Notes: generated by a model from the sequence alone, not told the origin. DNA of 64,000 nt from G963674835 sp963674835 (GCA_963674835.2 CAXXKC010000002.1:62001-126000); one strand, 5' to 3'. Positions 27,136-34,181 are shown, counted from the stretch's first letter. Program-made: numbers and translations.

Positions 27136-28083
27136 TCAGCCCGTTTCACGACACGAATTGGACAGATGTTCCCGCCCTCTGGCGGTCAATTCCCTCATGC
27201 CGCTCTTGTCCTTGCCAACGAGATCCAGTCGAACCAGCGTGCTCTCAGTGACCCTTTGCACGGTTGCTGCTGGCAAGCCCAAACGGCTGGCAATCACGTT
27301 CAACCTGGCCGGGCCACTGACCAGGATGCGGAGGTAAGCCTGCTCAGTGGCGTCAAGGCCCAGGCAGTCAAGCTGATCCAGGTCGCAGGCGGTCTCCAGG
27401 TGCATTGGACTGATCGTGGTATCGCCCTCAGCACGGCACACCCTCCTGCACGACTGAAGCAGCCGCAGGGCGAGCCGAGGAGTACCTTTTGCCCGTTGGG
27501 CAATCAATGGCAGCACGGCCTCATGAACATCCCAACCGAGGGCTCGACTCCGACAGAGAACTACCTTTGCCAGTTCCGTTACCGAGAGATAGTTCAGCCG
27601 GAGAACGAGCCGCATCCTGTCTCTGAGAGGAGCAACCAGGTTGTACTCGTCCGTGGTGGAAAGGACGACCGTGAAGTCCGATAACTTGATCGGCTGCGGG
27701 GATTGCCCTCCCACGTTCACGTAGACCGTCTTGCGATCCAGTGCCAATAGCAGGCTCGTCTGCAACGGCACAGACAGGGAATGGGCTTCGTCCACATGGA
27801 CGACCGACTTGTGCGATGCCGAAAGCAGCAGGTGGTTCAAATCGCTCACGCTGTAGAGCGACTGTCCGATCACTTCCTTGAAGTCGGCCGCCATCTCCTT
27901 GGCGACCACGGCGGCGACGGAACTCTTGCCCAGGCCCGGACCACCGAGCAACATCGTGCTGGGGAAAGCAGTGTTCTCGGTCTGGGCAAAGTCAAGGGCC
28001 ACCTGGATGGAACGTTTGATTGGCTCATTGCCAATCAAGTGACTGAGCGACGTGAGCGACACGTCGTTGATGTCTGTTGTCAC
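27136..28083 (-). CDS. RuvB-like AAA+ ATPase encoded by the element
   Basis: The product is 315 residues with a GTG start at 28083 after GGAGAG. It has Walker A Gly-Gly-Pro-Gly-Leu-Gly-Lys-Ser (47-54), Walker B Val-His-Val-Asp-Glu-Ala-His (95-101), a sensor Ser-Thr-Thr-Asp, and an arginine-finger region Pro-Leu-Arg-Asp-Arg-Met. A RuvB-like lid and C-terminal winged helix follow. Chromosomal RuvB drives Holliday-junction branch migration with RuvA. This copy is divergent, so a role in replication or recombination of the element is inferred. A copy of the 17-bp box lies upstream at 28138. Confidence 0.8.
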   Translation of the reverse strand: MTTDINDVSLTSLSHLIGNEPIKRSIQVALDFAQTENTAFPSTMLLGGPGLGKSSVAAVVAKEMAADFKEVIGQSLYSVSDLNHLLLSASHKSVVHVDEAHSLSVPLQTSLLLALDRKTVYVNVGGQSPQPIKLSDFTVVLSTTDEYNLVAPLRDRMRLVLRLNYLSVTELAKVVLCRSRALGWDVHEAVLPLIAQRAKGTPRLALRLLQSCRRVCRAEGDTTISPMHLETACDLDQLDCLGLDATEQAYLRILVSGPARLNVIASRLGLPAATVQRVTESTLVRLDLVGKDKSGMRELTARGREHLSNSCRETG

Positions 28084-28137
28084 TTTGTCTCTCCTATCAA
28101 AAAGTGAAGGTAGCCAACGAATGCGCTACCCTTGCTA

Positions 28138-28154
28138 GGCACAACGAAACTAAT
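28138..28154 (-). promoter_or_regulatory. 17-bp box, copy 1 (RuvB-like gene)
   Basis: Minus-strand ATTAGTTTCGTTGTGCC, the most diverged copy, 54 bp upstream of the GTG start of the RuvB-like gene. Confidence 0.55.
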
Positions 28155-28376
28155 ACACAGTCCCCGATCCGAAGAATGAACAGGGGAAACAGAAAGAACT
28201 GAGGGGGGAATACCCAGGAGTCCCAGAACTCGTAGGAGTCCCAAGCTTCCGCAGAACGAAAAGGGTGGTACGGCGTTGAAAAACGCCCCCTGGATGGAAC
28301 CAGATGCAGGGTTTTTTCGAAATAGTTGTTTGATTGTTGCTTTTGAAGTGCGACCGTTTTTGGCCTGCCGGGGATT
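28155..28376 (-). other. gene-free 220-bp stretch behind an orphan box; possible untranslated RNA
   Basis: This interval lies between box copies 1 and 2. If copy 2 drives transcription, as the other copies seem to, the transcript has no start codon with a ribosome site and no credible protein. It has a repeated GGGACTCCT motif (two copies about 20 bp apart on the minus strand) and a short hairpin. It may encode an RNA or be a replication or transfer site; nothing proves either. Confidence 0.35.
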
Positions 28377-28393
28377 GGTACACCGGAACTAAT
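28377..28393 (-). promoter_or_regulatory. 17-bp box, copy 2 (orphan)
   Basis: Minus-strand ATTAGTTCCGGTGTACC. Unlike the other copies, no gene start follows within 60 bp. It sits right after the terminator of the ArdC gene. Confidence 0.6.
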
Positions 28394-28410
28394 CTCTCTA
28401 AGATCAAACA

Positions 28411-28440
28411 AACCCCCGCCAGCGAAAGCTGGCGGGGGTT
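28411..28440 (-). terminator. terminator of the ArdC gene
   Basis: A 13-bp stem (AACCCCCGCCAGC) with a GAAA loop, followed on the minus strand by TGTTTGAT, 9 bp after the stop codon. Confidence 0.8.
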
Positions 28441-28448
28441 TCCACCCA

Positions 28449-29345
28449 TCAACCCACTGCAACTGGCTCCTGCACGAACGACAACAAGTAATCACAGGTC
28501 GCCGAAGCCATCCGAGATGCCCGGAAGATGTAGCTCGGATCTCCCCGCATCTGGTCAAGCCACGACTGCACGTAGGCGGCATGGTTCTCCAGTTCTTCGC
28601 CATGTGGAATGGCGATCTCTGACGAAATGAAACAGGAAGCGATTTCGGCAATCAACTCGCACATGGCGTACCCAAGTTGCTGCCGGTCAAGGTGCTGTCT
28701 CGGCTCGCTCCAGTGACAAATCTCATGCAACAGAGTCTCGTAGTAGGCACCGGACGACACGAACCGTTCCCGATACGGCATCTGGATGTAATCACCAGCA
28801 GGGGCATAGAACGCCCGCTCACCGCCATGTTTGATGTCCGCCCCGGTTGCCTCGATCAGTTCTGCGGCAGGAGTGAAGTCGGGTTCGATGTTGCTGGTCG
28901 CCGGTTCCTCGGTCACACGAAAAGCTTCAGCACCGGCAACTTGGTCGGCGTTGAAGACGGTGTAGGTCCGCAGCACACCGAATCGCTCTTCCTGCTCTTC
29001 GCCTGTTTGGGCATCAATCACTGTCTTCGTGACTGGCTTGTAGAAGACGATGGTCGTCCCCCACTGCCCCGGCTCAACGTGATCAGGCCGTTTCATGACC
29101 CGGCAGTGAATCTGTTGCCACCGCTGGTACGTGGCCCACCAGCGGCTCTGGAATCCGTGTTGCATGGATGCAATCTGGAGGAGGATCGGATTGACACCGG
29201 TGTAGCACCGGCGGGAAAACACATTCATGGGGCGGCCCGCATTGGGCGAGATCCTCCAGGGTCTTCGCCAAGGCATGGTGCCTTGCTCGATGGCTGCGAC
29301 GATTCGTGCCGTGATCTCCTCTCGAATCTGCTTCTGGGATGGCAT
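28449..29345 (-). CDS. ardC: ArdC-family antirestriction protein
   Basis: The 298-residue protein has the ArdC N-terminal ssDNA-binding domain (about 5-130: Ile-Arg-Glu-Glu-Ile-Thr, Pro-Trp-Arg-Arg-Pro-Trp). A zincin-like C-terminal domain carries His207-Glu-Ile-Cys-His211. ArdC proteins of conjugative elements protect incoming DNA from host restriction, and the N-terminal domain binds single-stranded DNA. GGAGGA precedes the start and a 17-bp box lies 49 bp upstream. Its presence suggests that the island is or was transferred as single-stranded DNA, although no relaxase gene is in the window. Confidence 0.9.
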   Translation of the reverse strand: MPSQKQIREEITARIVAAIEQGTMPWRRPWRISPNAGRPMNVFSRRCYTGVNPILLQIASMQHGFQSRWWATYQRWQQIHCRVMKRPDHVEPGQWGTTIVFYKPVTKTVIDAQTGEEQEERFGVLRTYTVFNADQVAGAEAFRVTEEPATSNIEPDFTPAAELIEATGADIKHGGERAFYAPAGDYIQMPYRERFVSSGAYYETLLHEICHWSEPRQHLDRQQLGYAMCELIAEIASCFISSEIAIPHGEELENHAAYVQSWLDQMRGDPSYIFRASRMASATCDYLLSFVQEPVAVG

Positions 29346-29393
29346 CGTTTGTCCTCCGTATGGTTGAAGTTGGTTGAGGTGATGCCCTGGATT

Positions 29394-29410
29394 GGTACAT
29401 GGGAACTAAT
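29394..29410 (-). promoter_or_regulatory. 17-bp box, copy 3 (ArdC gene)
   Basis: Minus-strand ATTAGTTCCCATGTACC, 49 bp upstream of the ArdC start. Confidence 0.6.
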
Positions 29411-29428
29411 GTGGCTTGAGATGGAAAA

Positions 29429-29457
29429 GCCCCACCTCGCCGTAGGCGAGGTGGGGC
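29429..29457 (-). terminator. terminator of the gene at 29483
   Basis: A 13-bp perfect stem (GCCCCACCTCGCC), 3-base loop and minus-strand TTTT tail. Confidence 0.8.
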
Positions 29458-29482
29458 ATGATGAACCGAACCCTCCCATGTC

Positions 29483-29938
29483 CTACTGAGACTGTCCAGT
29501 CATCGCATGAACTGCTGACAAACCATGACGAGGCACGTTCAGGGGCTCATAGACCGCCTGGATCTTATGGAACTCCCGAATCTGCCCCAAAGGATCGTCT
29601 TCGGTCGCTACATCGTCATGCGACTCAATCCCCCAGACTTCACCGGTCTCCATTACGACCGCACACTGACAGCCGACTTCAAGGAGGATCATCGCAGCGA
29701 TAAAGCTGAAGGAGAACCGAGGTAGAAAGACCGAGCCGACTGCCGACTCTCCATTGACCGTACTATTCCAGTTCTCAGCAAACGCCGTGTCCGGCGGCAG
29801 ACCGAAGATCGAACAAAACAACCGCCGACCTCGCTCGTTCACGTCACAGAGCAATCGCTTGCCCACTGCACACGCTTCGCCCGTGAGATAGTTGATCCCG
29901 TAGGCTCGAAGGTCGTTCCAGTCATTGATGTACTTCAT
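29483..29938 (-). CDS. hypothetical element protein
   Basis: This is a 151-residue soluble protein with an AGGAG-type ribosome site. It has a conserved-looking N-terminus (Asn-Asp-Leu-Arg-Ala-Tyr-Gly-Ile-Asn-Tyr-Leu-Thr-Gly-Glu-Ala-Cys) and a Gly-Leu-Pro-Pro-Asp-Thr-Ala-Phe-Ala-Glu-Asn-Trp motif. I do not recognise the family. It has its own upstream box and downstream terminator, so it is a single-gene unit of the element regulon. Confidence 0.65.
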   Translation of the reverse strand: MKYINDWNDLRAYGINYLTGEACAVGKRLLCDVNERGRRLFCSIFGLPPDTAFAENWNSTVNGESAVGSVFLPRFSFSFIAAMILLEVGCQCAVVMETGEVWGIESHDDVATEDDPLGQIREFHKIQAVYEPLNVPRHGLSAVHAMTGQSQ

Positions 29939-29985
29939 ACCCGTGTCTCCTGTGAGAGGTGTTTGGATGGTTGACAGTTCTCACG

Positions 29986-30002
29986 GGTACACCGGAAGTA
30001 AT
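29986..30002 (-). promoter_or_regulatory. 17-bp box, copy 4
   Basis: Minus-strand ATTACTTCCGGTGTACC, 47 bp upstream of the start at 29938. Confidence 0.6.
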
Positions 30003-30020
30003 ACATCCAGAGACAACAGA

Positions 30021-30049
30021 GCCCCACCTGGCCACAGGCCAGGTGGGGC
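30021..30049 (-). terminator. terminator of the two-gene unit ending at 30087
   Basis: A 13-bp perfect stem (GCCCCACCTGGCC) with an ACA loop. The minus-strand tail is TCTGTTGTC, so termination may be moderate. Confidence 0.65.
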
Positions 30050-30086
30050 ATGATGAACTCATCGAGAATCGTGTCCAGCAGTGAAA

Positions 30087-30389
30087 TCAATACTCCTCTG
30101 GCAAGAGCAGCGTAGTGGCGGATCGGTGACCGCTGTCGTCACTGGCCTCAGTGATGATCCAGATACGGGTGCCCTTGAGCGTTCGGTAGGCCGAAAGGAT
30201 GCGACTGCCGTCGATCAAAGCTTGATCGTTGAGTTCCTTGTCCTCCTGACAGACCTCGCCCCAATCTCCATGAACATGTCGTTCGAGAAAGCACTGAGGC
30301 GACTGCCCGCTTTCTTCCAGTGCCTGCAATCCTCCAGGGGTGGAGAGAATCTGACCAAGCGAGAACTTGTGTTTGCTGGTGGTGGTCAT
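30087..30389 (-). CDS. small element-encoded protein, paralogue of the one at 26222
   Basis: The 100-residue protein has Gly-Gln-Ile-Leu-Ser-Thr-Pro-Gly-Gly-Leu and Phe-Leu-Glu-Arg-His-Val-His-Gly-Asp-Trp-Gly. It ends with Ile-Leu-Ser-Ala-Tyr-Arg-Thr and Ile-Trp-Ile-Ile-Thr-Glu-Ala. Its ATG overlaps the TGA of the upstream gene as ATGA, so the two are translationally coupled. The family is frequent on mobile elements, but no biochemical role is known to me. The paralogue at 26222 lacks the acidic middle segment (Glu-Asp-Lys-Glu-Leu). Confidence 0.75.
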   Translation of the reverse strand: MTTTSKHKFSLGQILSTPGGLQALEESGQSPQCFLERHVHGDWGEVCQEDKELNDQALIDGSRILSAYRTLKGTRIWIITEASDDSGHRSATTLLLPEEY

Positions 30390-30703
30390 GGGAGTACCCT
30401 TTGCAGTTGAGTTGAGAGGTCAGCAAGTGCGGCCTCGACCGTCCAGCCGCTGAAGTAATGGTGATTCCATTTGCCGCTGAACGGGTTGCAGTCCACGACT
30501 TGCCGAGCGGCCTTCGGATCATCGAAACGGGTGAACACCGTGCCGAGTCCTTCGGTCTGGTGTGCATCGGCATGTAGCCGCAGGAGCCCTGCCTTGGTCT
30601 CCAATGTGAATCTGTACATTTCGCCATCGGCCTGCTGAGCACCCAGGTCGAGCAGCAGCTTGATGGCCTTGGTGAGGAAGAGTTGGCGTTGTTTGGTTTG
30701 CAT
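30386..30703 (-). CDS. hypothetical element protein, coupled to the next gene
   Basis: The start at 30703 has GAGGA upstream and gives 105 residues. The frame continues upstream only into hairpins. The protein has a helical start, then a beta segment with Arg-Phe-Asp-Asp-Pro-Lys-Ala-Ala and a conserved-looking Cys-Asn-Pro-Phe-Ser-Gly-Lys-Trp-Asn-His-His-Tyr-Phe block. No family recognised. It is the first gene of a two-gene unit driven from box copy 5. Confidence 0.65.
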   Translation of the reverse strand: MQTKQRQLFLTKAIKLLLDLGAQQADGEMYRFTLETKAGLLRLHADAHQTEGLGTVFTRFDDPKAARQVVDCNPFSGKWNHHYFSGWTVEAALADLSTQLQRVLP

Positions 30704-30741
30704 GTTTTGTCCTCGGGGTGTTGGGGTTGATGGCCCGAGGA

Positions 30742-30758
30742 GGTACATGGGAAGTAAT
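30742..30758 (-). promoter_or_regulatory. 17-bp box, copy 5
   Basis: Minus-strand ATTACTTCCCATGTACC, 38 bp upstream of the start at 30703. Confidence 0.6.
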
Positions 30759-30770
30759 ACGGCAGAGAAA

Positions 30771-30802
30771 GACCAACAGCCGCCGGATGGCGGCTGTTGG
30801 TC
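30771..30802 (-). terminator. hairpin upstream of box copy 5
   Basis: A 14-bp stem (GACCAACAGCCGCC) with a 4-base loop and minus-strand TTTCTCT tail. It is the second of two hairpins after the gene at 30877. Confidence 0.7.
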
Positions 30803-30833
30803 TTGACTCCTCGTGTGGGACTCGGATGATCCT

Positions 30834-30864
30834 GCTCCACCCCGGCTTACAGCCGGGGTGGAGC
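30834..30864 (-). terminator. hairpin after the gene at 30877
   Basis: A 14-bp stem (GCTCCACCCCGGCT) with a 3-base loop, 12 bp after the stop. The T-rich side is on the plus strand. Confidence 0.55.
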
Positions 30865-30876
30865 TTGTTTCTCTGG

Positions 30877-31128
30877 TCATTCCCTGTCCTGCCGATAGAA
30901 CCCACCATCAGGATTCGGCGGGTTCAAGAGTTCATACGCATTGCCGTTGAACAGCATGGCGAATGGGGCGAACTCGACGCTGCCGCCGTCTTGTCTATTG
31001 GCGGCACAGATCACAGCGACCTCTTCGCCGGTTGTGGCTAGCTGGCATTCCATCAGGGCTGCGTCGCCATTCAGGAATGCCTGTTGGAGGGTCTCGAAGT
31101 TCTGGCGGTGTCCTGGAAGTAGGGACAT
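30877..31128 (-). CDS. hypothetical element protein
   Basis: The start at 31128 follows GAGGAGAA and gives 83 residues. The protein is mixed alpha/beta (Leu-Gln-Gln-Ala-Phe-Leu-Asn-Gly-Asp-Ala-Ala-Leu-Met-Glu, then Val-Ala-Val-Ile-Cys-Ala-Ala-Asn). It ends with Ala-Met-Leu-Phe-Asn-Gly-Asn-Ala-Tyr-Glu-Leu-Leu-Asn-Pro-Pro. Function unknown. Box copy 6 lies upstream. Confidence 0.65.
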   Translation of the reverse strand: MSLLPGHRQNFETLQQAFLNGDAALMECQLATTGEEVAVICAANRQDGGSVEFAPFAMLFNGNAYELLNPPNPDGGFYRQDRE

Positions 31129-31168
31129 TGCGGTTCTCCTCGGGGTTGTGGTGGTGATGACCCGTAGT

Positions 31169-31185
31169 GGTATAACGGAACTAAT
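31169..31185 (-). promoter_or_regulatory. 17-bp box, copy 6
   Basis: Minus-strand ATTAGTTCCGTTATACC, 40 bp upstream of the start at 31128. Confidence 0.6.
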
Positions 31186-31204
31186 AGGGGAGTAGAGGAA
31201 GAAG

Positions 31205-31232
31205 ACCCCCATCGCCGTATGGCGGCTGGGGC
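31205..31232 (-). terminator. imperfect hairpin after the interrupted gene
   Basis: A GC-rich imperfect stem (CCCC-AT-CGCC with GGCGGCTGGGG) lies just after the stop at 31239, in the same position as the other element terminators. Confidence 0.5.
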
Positions 31233-31238
31233 TATGCT

Positions 31239-31925
31239 TCACTTACTCCCCTGGAAGACCTCCCAATCGTGCTGGAATTCACGCCGAAGCTGTGAGACCC
31301 GGCCCGGCGAAACATCGAACTGTTTGGCCACCTCTCCCGTGCGACTGCCAATCGCAAGCGATTCTGCGACAGCCCTCTTGCGATGGTCGTACTTGCCGAG
31401 CCAGGTCTGATAATCCATCCAGCCCGGCACCGCATCACTTGGCGAAGCACCATCAGCGGCGAGATCACTCAGGCGAATGTGAATCTGGCGGAGATTCTTC
31501 GGTCTCTTAGCTCTTCGGTCGTACCGGCTTGTAGTGATCGACCTCACACTTTCTCGAAACTGACGACCGCTTTTGAGACGCTTGTCCAGATAGAGCAACC
31601 CGAAGCCCCTACGGCCTGACGTGTAGTAGGAGATTGGGCCGTAGTAGATGTGGTCGTCGACGTACTGCGGGCTGTAAATGCCTCGGACGACATCGAGGTA
31701 CGGGTTGAACTTCGTGCCGTTGGGGTAAGTGAGATTCCTTTCACCGGCCTTGTATCGGCGGTGAAGAATCCAGTCCTGCTTGGAGACCAGATGGATTGGG
31801 CTGCCGTTGTAGCAGATGCCGCAATCGAAGATGTTGATGAACGGCTCGACGGCTTCAAAGGTATCCAGGGCAAGTTGGGAAACTTCTGGCTTTTTTCGTT
31901 TGGTGATGTCAAGTCTCAATCGCAA
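31239..31925 (-). pseudogene. HTH-containing element gene truncated at its 5' end by IS30
   Basis: The 228-codon frame has no ribosome site at its first ATG, which lies within the end of the IS30 transposase gene. So the original N-terminus is missing. The product has Asn-Ile-Phe-Asp-Cys-Gly-Ile-Cys-Tyr-Asn-Gly and a Tyr-Tyr-Gly-Pro-Ile-Ser-Tyr-Tyr-Thr segment. A C-terminal HTH reads Thr-Gly-Glu-Val-Ala-Lys-Gln-Phe-Asp-Val-Ser-Pro-Gly-Arg-Val-Ser-Gln-Leu. The promoter-like AT-rich region at 33000-33090, beyond the IS on the same strand, probably once served this gene. Confidence 0.65.
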
Positions 31926-32875
31926 CGGAGTCGGGGCCTGAGGATTTCGAGGGGTGTTCGATAGCCGAGACGTTTTCGGGGGCGGTTGTTCAGAAGATGT
32001 TCGACTTTCTCAAATTGCTGCACTGGCACGTGCGCCATGTCGCTCCCTTTCGGGAAGAACTGCCGCAACAGGCCGTTGGTGTTTTCGTTGGTTCCACGCT
32101 GCCACGCACAATAGGGTTTGGCGAAGTACACATGCAACGAGGTGGCCGTTGCCAGTTGCTCGTGCTCGGCGAATTCCTTGCCGTTGTCCAGCGTCAGAGT
32201 CTTCCGCAGACGCGACGGCAACGGTTGAAACAGCCGCACCATCGCCTCACGGACGGTCGCTGCTTTCCGATCGCAGACCTTGCCCAGCAACAGGTAACCC
32301 GATTTCCGGTCCACCACCGTGACGGCACCGCTACGATGCCCCCGGCCGACCACGGTGTCGCCCTCCCAGTCGCCGTAGCGAGCCCGCCGATCGACCACGG
32401 CCGGACGCCCTTCGATGGAGACGCACCCCGGCAATCGGCCGCGATTTTCCCCGCGCCGCCGCGCGCGGCCCAAACGCAGCAAATACCGCCGCCAGTAGGC
32501 CGCAGCAGGATGGGCATGAATCCACGTGTAGACCGTCTGCCGCGAGATCTGCCGCCGCGGATCCCCCGGAAAATCCACCCGCGAGCGTCCGGCAATCTCG
32601 TCGGGCGACCACCGCTGCCGCAGCCGCTGCTGGACATACCGCCGGACCTCGGGCCGCGCCATTTTACAGGTCCACGGCCGGTTGCTGCGGCGTGCTTCGG
32701 CTCTTTTCTGGGCCGACGTCGCCCAGTAGCCGTTCGGGCTGCGGTTGCGCCACAGCTCACGGGAAATCGTCGAGGGATGCCTTCCCAGCCGCCGGGCAAT
32801 TTCCGCTTGGCCGCGATGCGCATGGACCATCTGGGATACCCTCTCGCGTTCCTCAAGAGTAAGATGACGTGCCAT
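31916..32875 (-). CDS. IS30-family transposase
   Basis: The start at 32875 (Met-Ala-Arg-His-Leu-Thr-Leu-Glu-Glu-Arg) gives 319 residues. The N-terminal HTH has Ile-Ala-Arg-Arg-Leu-Gly-Arg-His-Pro-Ser-Thr-Ile-Ser-Arg-Glu-Leu. The DDE core has Gly-Asp-Trp-Glu-Gly-Asp-Thr-Val-Val-Gly, Leu-Asp-Asn-Gly-Lys-Glu-Phe and Gln-Arg-Gly-Thr-Asn-Glu-Asn, with all three acidic residues present. It ends with Gly-Tyr-Arg-Thr-Pro-Leu-Glu plus a tail that may come from outside the element. The gene looks intact and the insertion recent. Confidence 0.9.
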   Translation of the reverse strand: MARHLTLEERERVSQMVHAHRGQAEIARRLGRHPSTISRELWRNRSPNGYWATSAQKRAEARRSNRPWTCKMARPEVRRYVQQRLRQRWSPDEIAGRSRVDFPGDPRRQISRQTVYTWIHAHPAAAYWRRYLLRLGRARRRGENRGRLPGCVSIEGRPAVVDRRARYGDWEGDTVVGRGHRSGAVTVVDRKSGYLLLGKVCDRKAATVREAMVRLFQPLPSRLRKTLTLDNGKEFAEHEQLATATSLHVYFAKPYCAWQRGTNENTNGLLRQFFPKGSDMAHVPVQQFEKVEHLLNNRPRKRLGYRTPLEILRPRLRCD

Positions 32876-32936
32876 CAGGGGGACTCCGTTCAACAGGGTT
32901 AGTTCTGAACAACCACCCTATCGAACCTCCCCGTGA
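31945..32936 (-). mobile_element. IS30-family insertion sequence
   Basis: Outward-facing ends share CTATCGAAC followed by a C-rich stretch: near 31948-31966 on the minus strand and near 32919-32936 on the plus strand. The exact ends and target duplication are uncertain. An ACATCAC word occurs on both sides, but at unequal distance. Confidence 0.6.
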
Positions 32937-32999
32937 TGTTTTCACCTATACCAGTTCTCCACCTCGTTGCGTTTCAATTCTGACACCGCCTTTTTTCCT

Positions 33000-33095
33000 T
33001 TGAGATTTGTTGTTTGGATTACTATTATACTGTAGATTGTTAATCATATAACCTATTATAGTGATGTCAGTTGCGATTTTATCAGCAAATCCTGA
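33000..33095 (-). promoter_or_regulatory. AT-rich promoter-like region
   Basis: This stretch is strikingly AT-rich against its GC-rich surroundings and contains two minus-strand TATAAT hexamers. No well spaced TTGACA is seen. It may be the original promoter of the gene now split by IS30. Confidence 0.4.
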
Positions 33096-33107
33096 CATTT
33101 AGGTGAA

Positions 33108-33137
33108 AAAAGAGCCCGGCTTCTGCCGGGCTCTTTT
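33108..33137. terminator. bidirectional terminator
   Basis: A 13-bp perfect stem (AAAAGAGCCCGGC with GCCGGGCTCTTTT) with a TTCT loop. It has U-tract potential on both strands. Confidence 0.85.
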
Positions 33138-33276
33138 GGTTATGTTCGGATTGCGAACATGGTGGGAGAAAGTGCGGTTTTGAACCTTCTGTGGTTGGTC
33201 AACGGGACGACCAAATCGTCAGCCTTCAGACTGATCCGCCGAAGGCGGACTTTGCGGCCACACGGTGCTGGGCAGA

Positions 33277-33807
33277 CTAACCCCGGACCACATTTGCCAG
33301 AACCTCACAGTCGCAATATCCACCCTGGTTGCGGATCGCTTCCAGTACCCGCTTTTCCGTGCCCATGTTCTGCGTCTGTAACCATTTCTCTGTGTGATGC
33401 AGTGTATGGTCGCACGGTGATTCCGCAAGGCTGCCTTCCAGATGATGACCTAGTGTAGCAAGTTGCTCGGGCGCCAAGGATACTTGAGCCCATTTCGACT
33501 CGTACTCCTTGAGCAGAGCGAGCCTTTTCATATCCTTCTTGTCTGGTTTCCCTGTCAACGACATCGCGCGTTCAAGGGCTGCGCGAGCCATGCTGTAGCT
33601 GAGCAGGCACTCCTCGGCCTGACACAATAGTCGCCAACCCGTGACATCTTCTCCATGCTCGCGCAAGTATTCCCGTAGGCCGCCACGGGCATCCAGCAGG
33701 AAGGGGACCGCCTTCTTGGCAGGCACGCGACGCTCGTACGACCCTTGCATGGCCAATCGCTGTCCGGCAAGCAGGAGGTCTCGCAGTTCTTGGAGAGTCT
33801 TACTCAT
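33277..33807 (-). CDS. DUF2695-domain protein
   Basis: The start at 33807 gives 176 residues; the longer upstream frame crosses hairpins. The N-terminal two thirds are helical and TPR-like. The C-terminus carries the DUF2695 signature: Cys-Asp-His-Thr-Leu-His-His-Thr-Glu-Lys-Trp-Leu, then Gly-Gly-Tyr-Cys-Asp-Cys-Glu-Val-Leu. The conserved Cys and His suggest metal binding. The function of DUF2695 is not known. A small hairpin (TCCGCC-GAA-GGCGGA, 33235-33249) follows as a possible terminator. Confidence 0.75.
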   Translation of the reverse strand: MSKTLQELRDLLLAGQRLAMQGSYERRVPAKKAVPFLLDARGGLREYLREHGEDVTGWRLLCQAEECLLSYSMARAALERAMSLTGKPDKKDMKRLALLKEYESKWAQVSLAPEQLATLGHHLEGSLAESPCDHTLHHTEKWLQTQNMGTEKRVLEAIRNQGGYCDCEVLANVVRG

Positions 33808-34022
33808 TGGTGTCGGCCCGCCCAGCGACTCATGTGGCTTCCCAAGTGCCATCCAGTGGGAAAGTGACGGCGGATCACCTCTTGCCATCCAGTCATCACT
33901 CCCACCACCGTGCTCATATTGTATCGCTGGAAACAGGGGTTGGCGATCAGGGTGGGCGAAAGATGCAGATTTGCACCTTTTTGAGGTGCTTGTGGGAATG
34001 GAGAACCCCCAGCGGGCTGAAC

Positions 34023-34053
34023 GAACCCGACTGGCCGCTGGCCAGTCGGGTTC
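34023..34053. terminator. strong hairpin
   Basis: A 14-bp perfect stem (GAACCCGACTGGCC) with a 3-base loop, in the 370-bp interval between divergent genes (33808-34181). No gene is recognised in that interval. Confidence 0.6.
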
Positions 34054-34104
34054 ATGGTGCCATTGCGAAGACCAGAATAGAGTAGCATTCGTCTCAGTGG
34101 AGAG

Positions 34105-34136
34105 AACCCCACCGCCGCAAGTACGGCGGTGGGGTT
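34105..34136. terminator. strong hairpin
   Basis: A long stem (AACCCCACCGCCG with CGGCGGTGGGGTT), about 50 bp from the previous hairpin. No gene lies between the two. Confidence 0.6.
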
Positions 34137-34181
34137 TGTTCAGTTCAAGCCTCTCCGAACACACACACGAGGATCTACACG

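Noticed and set aside
28097..28651. 184-codon minus-strand frame overlapping the 3' end of ardC
   Set aside because: It crosses the ardC terminator and two boxes in a different frame, and its composition is not protein-like.
28097..34136. Integron-like cassette array with attC sites
   Set aside because: The hairpins do not share the attC core consensus and their stems differ in sequence. No integron-type integrase features are seen. They fit terminators better.
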